Origin: Alteromonas oceanisediminis
GTDB taxonomy: Bacteria > Pseudomonadota > Gammaproteobacteria > Enterobacterales > Alteromonadaceae
DNA: 64,000 bases
NCBI RefSeq assembly: GCF_018474025.1
Contig: NZ_JAHCTA010000004.1
Span: 349,962 to 413,961, forward strand
Reading direction: 5' to 3'
Both the position numbers and the translations under genes were made by a program. Of this stretch, positions 34,465 through 42,533 are shown in pieces. A model generated the notes under the pieces. The model did no database searches, was not told the origin of the DNA, and was given only the letters and a program-made list of their open reading frames with translations. The first letter of the stretch is position 1. Every line of letters starts with the position of its first letter.

Positions 34465-37400
34465 ATGAAATTTGAAGAGCAACACGATCCTGCACAAGCT
34501 GCCCGGCCCAACATCATGGACGTGTTCAGTTTACGCCCCATCGTCGCCATCGTGCTGTCGCTGGCCATCGTTCTGGTCGGTATCCGTGCCGCGATCGATA
34601 TTCCTGTACTACAGTTTCCAAAAATCAGCAGCGCCTCGATACAAATCACAACGCCCTATATCGGTGCGTCATCTGAAGTGATACAAGGCTTTGTGACTGA
34701 GCCGATTGAACGTGTCGCGGCTTCCGTTCCGGGCGTTGATTACGTCGACTCACGCACAACGCCCGGCACCAGTGTGGTCACGGTCTGGCTACGTTTAAAT
34801 GAAGACACCACACAAGCACTGGCTGAACTGTCGGCACGTATCGACCAGATCCGGTTTGAACTGCCTGAAGCCGCAGAAGACCCAATGATCGAAGTGGTTC
34901 GCGCCGACCGCCCCTTCGCACTGTTTTACTTAACCGTTAATTACGATCAGCAAGAAGCCGGGATGTCGCGTCTTGAGGTTACCGATTTTCTGTCTCGCAA
35001 TGTGTCTCCTTCGTTAGCCACGATCCCGGGGGTGCAACGCGTTGGTCTTGAGGGAAGTCGCAACCCTGCCATGCGGATCTGGCTCAATGCAGACAAACTC
35101 CTTGCCTATAACCTCACCGCTCAGGATGTGGATTCTGCGTTGCGGCGCAACAATATTATTGCCGCTATTGGTAATACTGAAAATAACCTGCAACGCGTGT
35201 CATTGCTCACTGATACGTCACTGTCGCAGGTCGACGAGTTTGAACAACTGGTGATCCGCGAGTCAGAGGGCGTGCAAATTCGCTTAGGCGATATAGCACG
35301 GATCAATATTGGCGAAGAAGAAGGCCAACTAAGTGCTCGCTTCGACAAAGACACCACCTTGTATATCTCAGTGTGGCCGCTGCCCGGCGCCAATGAGATA
35401 GCCATTGGCGATCGCTTATACGTCATGATCGACGAATTAAACGCAACCTTTCCGCCGGGCTTGAGTATTTCTCAGGGTTACGACGGCACGTTATACATGC
35501 GTGATGCACTGAAAGAGATTTTTATCACGTTGGGTGAAACGGTGTTCCTGGTGGGGATTGTAGTGCTTGCTATGATGGGATCATTTCGTACCGCTCTGGT
35601 TCCATTAATCACGATCCCGATATCCATTCTCGGTGCAATCGCAGCAATGTCTCTGATGGGGTTTAGCTTAAACCTCCTCACGGTACTTGCGATCGTTTTG
35701 TCAGTAGGGCTTGTCGTCGATGACGCCATTGTCGTGGTAGAGAATGTCGCGCGACACATGCGATCAGGCATGACGCGCACACAAGCCGCGCTCACCAGCT
35801 CGCGTCAGTTACTGGCGCCCATCATCAGTATGACCGTAACATTGGCCGCAGTGTACGCACCTATCGGCTTACTCACTGGGCTAACCGGCGCCTTGTTTAA
35901 GGAGTTCGCCTTCACCTTGGCTATTGCCGTTTTAATTTCGGGCGTGGTTGCCACAACGCTTTCGCCGATCATGAGCGCGTATGCCTGCCCCGAAGGAGGC
36001 AAAGAAAGCCGGCTAACACGTAAAATCAACGGCTGGTTTGGCGCCATTCAGTCGGCTTACGGTCGCTTTGTTGTTAGCTCCATGCGGCATCGTTCGGCGA
36101 TTTTATTTGTTGCTTCGGTACTGGCATTACTCAGTGTGCCCTTCTACTTGTTTTCACTCAAAGAACTCGCTCCCACTGAGGATCAATCTGCCATCACAGT
36201 TATTATTGAAGCGCCGCCTGAAGCCTCTTTGGAATATACCGAAACCCACATGAATGACATTGTCGATACCATGATGCAATTGGAAGGCGCGCAGTTTATG
36301 TGGCAGATTGTCAACCCGAGTGGCGCCTTTAGTGGCGTTGAACTTGTCGCTGTAGAGGAGCGTTCACAAGGTGTTCAGGACATGTTCTGGCAAGCTTATG
36401 GTATGTTATCGACGGTGCCCGGCTTAAAAGCTTTTCCTGTGCTCGATTCTGCATTGCCCACCGCCGGCAACTTTTCAGTCGAACTGGTTGTGCTAAGCAC
36501 AGATGAATACGCTGACATGAAACCTTATGCTGAAAAAATACTCGCCGCGGCGAACGCCAGTCAAACGTTCTTATTTGTTGAGACTGATCTTAAAATCGAT
36601 GTGCCTCAAGCGCGCTTGGTGTTGAACAGAGAGCGCATTGCTGATTTAGGGATGGATTTAGCCAATGTTACCCAGCAGCTCAATTTCATGCTGTCGGGCA
36701 ACTTCGTTAATCGCTACAACCAAGATGGCAAAGCCTACCGGGTGGTGCCGATGCTGGAGGCTCCTAATCGGTCTGCTCCAGATGCGATTCTAAATTTAAA
36801 TCTGCGCACCCCTCAGGGCGAACTCGTGCCCGTGCGCTCTATCGCCGCGCTGACCACAGAAGTGGGGCCACGCGTTCTGAGCAAATTCCAGCAGAAAAAT
36901 GCGTTTCGGATCTACGGTGAAGTTATTCCCGGAACCACCAAAGAGCAAGGTTTAACCGTATTGGAAAAGGCAGCCGCCGACATTCTGCCCGCGACTTACA
37001 CACTGGATTACGCGGGTGAATCTCGGCAAATTCGCCTTGAGGGAAATACCTTGGAGGGCGTTTTATTAGTTGCCCTGATGTTTGTATTTTTGGTGTTAGC
37101 GATTCAGTTCAACAGTTTCAGAGACCCTCTTGTGGTATTGATTGGCTCAGTTCCATTAGCATTAGCAAGTGCCTTGGTGTTCGCGTTCGTGGATTTCACT
37201 ACCATTAACATCTACTCGCAGGTTGGCTTTATCACGTTGGTGGGGTTGATTGCTAAAAATGGGATTTTAATGGTGGAATTTGCCAACAGTATGCAAAAAC
37301 AAGGCTACGCCAAATTGGATGCCATTGTGATGTCGGCACAAACACGTTTACGCCCGATTCTAATGACCACCGGAGCTACCGTGCTCGGCCACTTCCCGCT

Positions 37401-37602
37401 CGTACTGGTCACCGGTGCAGGCGCAGAGGCGCGTAACAGCATTGGTATTATCTTGGTGGCCGGTATGCTGGTAGGTACCTTTTTCACCTTGGTGGTGCTG
37501 CCTAGCGTTTATATGGTATTAGCATCTGAGCACACTCGTGATGACACATTGCAAACCCCACAACCAGAAGATGTGCCACCTCCTGCACCGCTCCGGTCAT
37601 AA
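34465..37602 (+). CDS. RND efflux permease (HAE1/AcrB-like)
   Basis: The 1045-residue protein has the RND pattern: TM1 near 20-40, a large periplasmic loop (VSPSLATIPGVQRVG), the proton-relay segment LVVDDAIVVVENVARHM in TM4, a second loop, and GFITLVGLIAKNGILMVEFAN in TM10-11. It exports drugs, lipids or metabolites from the inner membrane or periplasm using the proton gradient. AGGA lies eight bases before ATG 34465; an in-frame TTG at 34441 overlaps the adaptor gene and is less likely. It forms a two-gene operon with the adaptor and ends at a strong hairpin. Confidence 0.95.
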   Translation: MKFEEQHDPAQAARPNIMDVFSLRPIVAIVLSLAIVLVGIRAAIDIPVLQFPKISSASIQITTPYIGASSEVIQGFVTEPIERVAASVPGVDYVDSRTTPGTSVVTVWLRLNEDTTQALAELSARIDQIRFELPEAAEDPMIEVVRADRPFALFYLTVNYDQQEAGMSRLEVTDFLSRNVSPSLATIPGVQRVGLEGSRNPAMRIWLNADKLLAYNLTAQDVDSALRRNNIIAAIGNTENNLQRVSLLTDTSLSQVDEFEQLVIRESEGVQIRLGDIARINIGEEEGQLSARFDKDTTLYISVWPLPGANEIAIGDRLYVMIDELNATFPPGLSISQGYDGTLYMRDALKEIFITLGETVFLVGIVVLAMMGSFRTALVPLITIPISILGAIAAMSLMGFSLNLLTVLAIVLSVGLVVDDAIVVVENVARHMRSGMTRTQAALTSSRQLLAPIISMTVTLAAVYAPIGLLTGLTGALFKEFAFTLAIAVLISGVVATTLSPIMSAYACPEGGKESRLTRKINGWFGAIQSAYGRFVVSSMRHRSAILFVASVLALLSVPFYLFSLKELAPTEDQSAITVIIEAPPEASLEYTETHMNDIVDTMMQLEGAQFMWQIVNPSGAFSGVELVAVEERSQGVQDMFWQAYGMLSTVPGLKAFPVLDSALPTAGNFSVELVVLSTDEYADMKPYAEKILAAANASQTFLFVETDLKIDVPQARLVLNRERIADLGMDLANVTQQLNFMLSGNFVNRYNQDGKAYRVVPMLEAPNRSAPDAILNLNLRTPQGELVPVRSIAALTTEVGPRVLSKFQQKNAFRIYGEVIPGTTKEQGLTVLEKAAADILPATYTLDYAGESRQIRLEGNTLEGVLLVALMFVFLVLAIQFNSFRDPLVVLIGSVPLALASALVFAFVDFTTINIYSQVGFITLVGLIAKNGILMVEFANSMQKQGYAKLDAIVMSAQTRLRPILMTTGATVLGHFPLVLVTGAGAEARNSIGIILVAGMLVGTFFTLVVLPSVYMVLASEHTRDDTLQTPQPEDVPPPAPLRS

Positions 37603-37637
37603 AAAAGCCGCCACTATTGTCATAGTTGGCGGCTTTC
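37601..37637. terminator. terminator between the RND permease and the convergent osmC
   Basis: AAAGCCGCC (37604-37612) pairs with GGCGGCTTT, with an inner CTAT/ATAG extension. Six A's on the left give a T-run for the minus strand, so it mainly ends the OsmC transcript but probably serves both. Confidence 0.8.
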
Positions 37638-37659
37638 GATGAATCACTTAGCGAAGGTG

Positions 37660-38091
37660 CTAACTGAATGACTCGATGGTCAGACTAATATCACAGTTCA
37701 ATAACTTGGAAATCGGGCAGTTTTGTTTAGCATCGTTCGCGGCTTTCTCAAAGTCAGACATATCAAGGCCTTCCACGTCACCTGACAGTGTCAATTCTGA
37801 TGACGCGACCTTAAATCCATCACCTTCTTTAACTAAGGTGACTAATGCTTTTATATTGAGCGTGCCGTCAGTAAAGCCTTTTTCAGCCAACCCGAAAGAC
37901 AGCGCCATGGCGAAGCAGGACGCATGAGCTGCAGCGATCTGTTCTTCGGGGTTGGTGCCTTTTTCATCCTCAAAACGCGTATTGAAGCCGTACGGTTGCT
38001 CACTCAGTGCGCCCGATTGCGTCGTTACCGTACCTTTTCCCTCTTTACCCAGACCTTTATAGGTTGCTGTTGCCGAATTCTTCATTGACAT
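37660..38091 (-). CDS. osmC: OsmC family peroxidase
   Basis: The 143-residue protein contains the two redox cysteines of OsmC (HASCFAMALS and AKQNCPISKLL) and the Arg in FNTRFEDEKGTNPEEQIAAAH. It reduces organic hydroperoxides in the cytoplasm and is typically osmotic- or stationary-phase-induced. AGGAG lies nine bases upstream of the ATG at 38091; a second ATG two codons later is possible. Single-gene unit. Confidence 0.93.
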   Translation of the reverse strand: MSMKNSATATYKGLGKEGKGTVTTQSGALSEQPYGFNTRFEDEKGTNPEEQIAAAHASCFAMALSFGLAEKGFTDGTLNIKALVTLVKEGDGFKVASSELTLSGDVEGLDMSDFEKAANDAKQNCPISKLLNCDISLTIESFS

Positions 38092-38259
38092 AATGTAACG
38101 CTCCTATTAAATGTGAAAATTCACGTTTACTCGCATTCTCGCATCTTATTTAAGCAATAACGATTCCAGCTTGCAGGGTGAAGCAGGGCCTGGTGTGGCA
38201 TTCAATTATCGTGGTGAGCGACAGTCTTCTGCGTAAGGGTTGCACTTAAACTGCAAGAA

Positions 38260-40104
38260 TTACATGACAGAAGCAACACAGACTCTATTTCGCCCCTGCG
38301 CTTTCGCCTCGTACATTGCAGAGTCGGCTCTGGACAAAATATCATGAAGGGTATCAGACGTGGTCGTTACGTTGGTGAGCCCGATAGAGGCAGTTCTGTT
38401 TAACCTCTCGCCTCGAACGTTCTCTATAAAGGTTTGAGCGACATCAACACAGACACGCTCTGCGAGCGTTTTGGCGTCCTTAATTTGGGTTCTCGGCAAC
38501 AATAGAATAAATTCTTCGCCGCCGAATCTGGCCAATACGTCCGATGGACGAAGCGAAGACGTTAACGTAGCTGAAATGGCCACAAGTAACTCATCACCCA
38601 CCCCATGTCCGTAGGTGTCGTTGATCGATTTAAAATGATCAATATCAATCATGAGAACGCAGAAGCCTCCATGCTGATGAGAAGAACGATTGAGCCATTC
38701 TTCAATGATTGCAATGGCGTGCCGCCGGTTGAAGACATTCGTTAATGGATCGTGCACCGACAGTTGATATAACAGTCTGGCACGGCGGCGTTGATAGAAA
38801 AACAACGCAATCAGCAGCAACAGGATTAACACGGCTCCGCCCATCAGCAACATACTGCGCTGCCGCTCAGCTTCATTTGCGATCAACTGCAACGACTGTA
38901 GCTCGGCCTGTTGTGTGAGTTGCTCAATTTGAGCATCTTTGCGCGCAGAATCCAGCGCTGATTTTAACGCCAATACGCGTTCGGAATTTTTATGGATATG
39001 AAGGCGCTGTGTAACATCGTGGAAACGCTTAAATAATGTGAGAGCTCGGTCGGCATCGCCAGCAGCTAATGCAATATCTGATTCAATCTTTATGAGCTCA
39101 GCATGCCATAACGTGTCGTCCAGGCCGGTCGATCGAGTTAGGATTTGACGAGCATTACGCAACGCATCTTCTGCCAACGCTAACTCACCGATTTGCGCAG
39201 CACAGCTGGCTTGTTTTTTGAACAATTCGCCGACATAGTCCAATGGGCCTGACAAACTTAAAGCGACTGCTATTTCGCCCAATGCCTGTTGGCATCGTTG
39301 ACTTGACGCGAAGGTCAATGACTTTCCATAGTGATAATAAAACCGGCTTCCTACACTTTCTTGAAATGTCAGGGCGCGACCATAATCTTCATAAGCTTCC
39401 AAGGCGAGATCCCATTCCTGCTGGTAGCGGAATGTCGCCGCAATACCTTGTAGTGTTTCAGCAATATAAGTTGGGTAAGCCAGTGACTGATAGCGTTTTA
39501 ATGCCTGTTGGTAATAGGCCAATGCTTGTGCATAGTTATCAGCGTAACTATTGACGCCACCGAGGGTTTGTTCAATAAGTGCCAGTTCAAAGTGTTGCTG
39601 AGGAGCGGTAGTGTTGTACGCATCCTGAAGCAGAGTGAATGCGTCTTCAAAACGTTCTTGCAATGCTTCGTTAAACGCAAGCTCTTGAGTGGAGAGGACC
39701 CATAGCCGACGATTTCCGTGTGCTTTGGCATGTGCTCTGGCTGTTTGTAAGGCGGTTGTAGCCGCCTCATACTGGCCGTCTTTTGAAGCGGTAGCACCAC
39801 GCAGGAAATACCAGAGCGTTTGCCAGCCCAGATTATCTTCCATCGCCTCTGGCTTGAGTTGACTCAGTGACGCCGACACTTCAGCTTGTTTACCCAATTG
39901 GTGTTGCAAAAATGCCAGTTGCAATTGCTGCGCAGTGCCTCGCTCGCTGCGTGCTCTGAGCTTGTCGTACATATTGACGGGAGCTCTGAGCAAATCGTCA
40001 GACAACAAATCCACGGATGATCCCGCGAAACTTTCATTCTGAGCGTATGCACGGCACACTGACAAGGACCAGATGCATACAAGCAACAGACAAACACGGC
40101 TCAA
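38260..40104 (-). CDS. TPR-sensor diguanylate cyclase
   Basis: The 614-residue protein has a signal peptide (about 1-21), periplasmic TPR-like helical repeats (about 45-400), a transmembrane helix near 420-440 and a cytoplasmic GGDEF domain. The active-site motif RFGGEEF is intact (about 524-530), and the product-inhibition I-site RPSD lies just before it. It should make c-di-GMP from two GTP. The TTG start at 40104 is supported by AAAGGAG six bases upstream. It is divergent from another diguanylate cyclase. Confidence 0.93.
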   Translation of the reverse strand: MSRVCLLLVCIWSLSVCRAYAQNESFAGSSVDLLSDDLLRAPVNMYDKLRARSERGTAQQLQLAFLQHQLGKQAEVSASLSQLKPEAMEDNLGWQTLWYFLRGATASKDGQYEAATTALQTARAHAKAHGNRRLWVLSTQELAFNEALQERFEDAFTLLQDAYNTTAPQQHFELALIEQTLGGVNSYADNYAQALAYYQQALKRYQSLAYPTYIAETLQGIAATFRYQQEWDLALEAYEDYGRALTFQESVGSRFYYHYGKSLTFASSQRCQQALGEIAVALSLSGPLDYVGELFKKQASCAAQIGELALAEDALRNARQILTRSTGLDDTLWHAELIKIESDIALAAGDADRALTLFKRFHDVTQRLHIHKNSERVLALKSALDSARKDAQIEQLTQQAELQSLQLIANEAERQRSMLLMGGAVLILLLLIALFFYQRRRARLLYQLSVHDPLTNVFNRRHAIAIIEEWLNRSSHQHGGFCVLMIDIDHFKSINDTYGHGVGDELLVAISATLTSSLRPSDVLARFGGEEFILLLPRTQIKDAKTLAERVCVDVAQTFIENVRGERLNRTASIGLTNVTTTSDTLHDILSRADSAMYEAKAQGRNRVCVASVM

Positions 40105-40219
40105 AATGAACTCCTTTAATTACTGCTAGCGATAGCCCCAATCAAAAATCCGCGTTTTAGTTGATATTAACGCTGATGATCGTAATCTAGCAGTATTGGC
40201 TCAGCGAGGTAAGGGCAAA

Positions 40220-41416
40220 ATGGCTTCCAATCAGAAAAACAATTACGCCATCGAAATTAAAAATCCCAGCAAGTATATGACGCTCACATACGCGATATCG
40301 CTGACCGTGATTGCCATTCTTTCTGGTATTGTGCATTTGGTACTCGACCAGGTGATTGAGCAGCAAAGCCAAACCGGGCGGATTGTGAATATGAGTGGGC
40401 AACAGCGTATGCTGTCTCAGCGCGCGAGTTTGTTTACTTTGCACTACGTAAACTCTGGCTCAGTGGAATCGAAGCAAATTGCGCTGGAGGCGATTGACCG
40501 TATGTTGCTGAACCAGCGTACGTTATTGCAAAAAGTGACTGGCGACGAAGAACCGTCGTTGTCTCGGGAACTTAACGCCTTGTATTTCGAGCAACCTCAC
40601 AATGTGCAACAAAATGTGGTGAAATTTTCTGAAACCATCCGAGAAACGCTAAACAAGCCCCCTGTTTCCGTTAGTGGATTGGAGGGATTCTCCGATAGTT
40701 ATATTACAGATTATTCGAAAAGCGCGTTATTGACCGGCCTTGATAACGTTGTAAAACAGTACGAAAAAGAAAGTCTGGAACGAGTCAATGATCTGCGTTT
40801 CGCGCAGAATGTGGTTTTCTGGATTATTATATTTACCATCATGGTTGAGGCGTTTTTTATATTCCGCCCCATGGTTGCACGCATGAGCGACTTTGCTACA
40901 CGCCTTCAACGCGACGCCAACTTTGATGCGCTGACCAACGTGCTCAATCGCCGTGCGTTCAATATCTTAGCCAAGCAAAATTTCCAGCTCAGCAAGCGGC
41001 ATAACCACATTTTCTCGGTAATGATGTGTGACATCGACTACTTTAAACGCGTTAACGACAGTTATGGTCATGCCACCGGCGATGAGGTAATCAAATCAGT
41101 TGCCAGCCAGCTATCCAGTCTAACCCGCAGCTCCGACATTGTGGCGCGCTTTGGTGGAGAGGAGTTCGTGATCATTTTACCGAATACACCTCAGGAAGAA
41201 GCATTACGGGTCGCCGAAAAAATTCGCCAGCAGGTTGAATCTCATGTTATCGACAGTGAGGAAGATCAACTGATGGTGACGATCAGTATCGGCGTTTCGG
41301 CTGTGGCGCCAGATGACAGTAATGTTGAGCCCGTTATCGCACGCGCCGACGATGCCTTATACCTTGCGAAAAATGCAGGGCGAAATCGGGTCGAAGCGCA
41401 TGAGTCCACAGACTAA
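40220..41416 (+). CDS. PilJ-domain diguanylate cyclase
   Basis: The 398-residue protein has two transmembrane segments (about 20-40 and 200-222) enclosing a periplasmic four-helix PilJ/NarX-like domain (GRIVNMSGQQRMLSQRASLF). A GGDEF domain follows with intact RFGGEEF (about 310-316) and the I-site RSSD. It likely converts a periplasmic signal into c-di-GMP synthesis. ATG 40220 with AAGGG just upstream is preferred to a TTG at 40196. Its stop overlaps by four bases the end of the convergent acyltransferase gene. Confidence 0.93.
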   Translation: MASNQKNNYAIEIKNPSKYMTLTYAISLTVIAILSGIVHLVLDQVIEQQSQTGRIVNMSGQQRMLSQRASLFTLHYVNSGSVESKQIALEAIDRMLLNQRTLLQKVTGDEEPSLSRELNALYFEQPHNVQQNVVKFSETIRETLNKPPVSVSGLEGFSDSYITDYSKSALLTGLDNVVKQYEKESLERVNDLRFAQNVVFWIIIFTIMVEAFFIFRPMVARMSDFATRLQRDANFDALTNVLNRRAFNILAKQNFQLSKRHNHIFSVMMCDIDYFKRVNDSYGHATGDEVIKSVASQLSSLTRSSDIVARFGGEEFVIILPNTPQEEALRVAEKIRQQVESHVIDSEEDQLMVTISIGVSAVAPDDSNVEPVIARADDALYLAKNAGRNRVEAHESTD

Positions 41417-42516
41417 CTTGAACGAGGGCGCACGCCAAACAATACCCTGACAGGATTAAAGGGTGCGATGCCAATCGCACAAATCAACACCGTCGCGGTG
41501 AAGCTTCCTGCGGCCAATAAGGTTGCCTTCACGAACAGCGACGCATCAGTTGCCAGAATAAAGTAACCTAAAATAATAATCACAGTTTGATGAAAGATAT
41601 AAAAAGGGTAAATAAACTGATTACACCAACGCAGTGTGCTGCTTTGAAAACGTAAGTACTGCTGTGCATAACCCAGCATCACGCTGACACTTGACCACGA
41701 CAGCACGGCACAGAAAAACCACCATAGCGACCAACGTGTCGGCAATGAAAAAACCCCACTAAAATCGACTAGATAGTAGGCATAAAAAAGACCTGAAATG
41801 ATAATAAAAGCAATCAGGTTGAACCGCCGGTGAGCCGCGAAGCTGCGCCACGTTGAAGCAGAAGAGATGCTCAACATACCCAGACCAAAAAATACGGCAT
41901 AAAACGTCAGGTCAGCGCTGTAGCTTAAATCTTCGCCACCCTTGTTGTGATGCAATAACACGTTGAACCCACCTATAAGCACAGCAACGACCACTGCGGC
42001 GAATCGGGCGGATAGCAGTGACTGAAGTTGTGTGCCTAAACGTGATAATGGACCTTGACCTGCCAATGCAAAAAGCGGCACGGCCATCACCATCAATATC
42101 AGCAGATATTCTATAAACCACAGATGATTAGTACTTAAATGAGACACTAACTCAGGATATGCATCTAAATAGGATCCGTACTCGCTGCGGTTCTCAAAGT
42201 AGCGCTGTGGCGGAACGATAAACAGTACGCCAACGATGAGTGGCAACAGTAAGCGGCGCGCCTTATCTTTGAGAAAGGCAACTGCTGACAATCGCCCTAA
42301 CAGTATAAACGCCCCTGCACCGGCGATGAAAAACAGCGCAGGTAAACGCATTTGCTCGAAATAGACCATGATGTCGTCTAGCAGTTTACTCGATTGGGCA
42401 TTCATAATGTGCCAATCATCACCATTAAATGGCATGAACGCGTGATGCAAAAAAACACCGATGATCAGCAACGTTCTGAGCCAATCTATTTCGTGGTATC
42501 GAACACCTCGTTCCAT
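41413..42516 (-). CDS. acyltransferase 3 family membrane protein, last gene of the borosin operon
   Basis: The 367-residue protein has about ten membrane helices and the family start RYHEIDWLRTLLIIGVFLHHAFMPF, with the catalytic-type histidine in LHHAF and the Arg of the WLR motif. Such enzymes move acyl groups, often acetyl or succinyl, onto sugars, glucans, lipids or peptides/macrolides at the inner membrane. AGGGG precedes the ATG. The gene lies 17 bases after the hybrid kinase, on the same strand as the borosin pair, so it may be co-transcribed. Acylation of the borosin product is conceivable but purely inferred. Confidence 0.88.
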   Translation of the reverse strand: MERGVRYHEIDWLRTLLIIGVFLHHAFMPFNGDDWHIMNAQSSKLLDDIMVYFEQMRLPALFFIAGAGAFILLGRLSAVAFLKDKARRLLLPLIVGVLFIVPPQRYFENRSEYGSYLDAYPELVSHLSTNHLWFIEYLLILMVMAVPLFALAGQGPLSRLGTQLQSLLSARFAAVVVAVLIGGFNVLLHHNKGGEDLSYSADLTFYAVFFGLGMLSISSASTWRSFAAHRRFNLIAFIIISGLFYAYYLVDFSGVFSLPTRWSLWWFFCAVLSWSSVSVMLGYAQQYLRFQSSTLRWCNQFIYPFYIFHQTVIIILGYFILATDASLFVKATLLAAGSFTATVLICAIGIAPFNPVRVLFGVRPRSS

Positions 42517-42533
42517 ACGTTTCCCCTGCTTTT

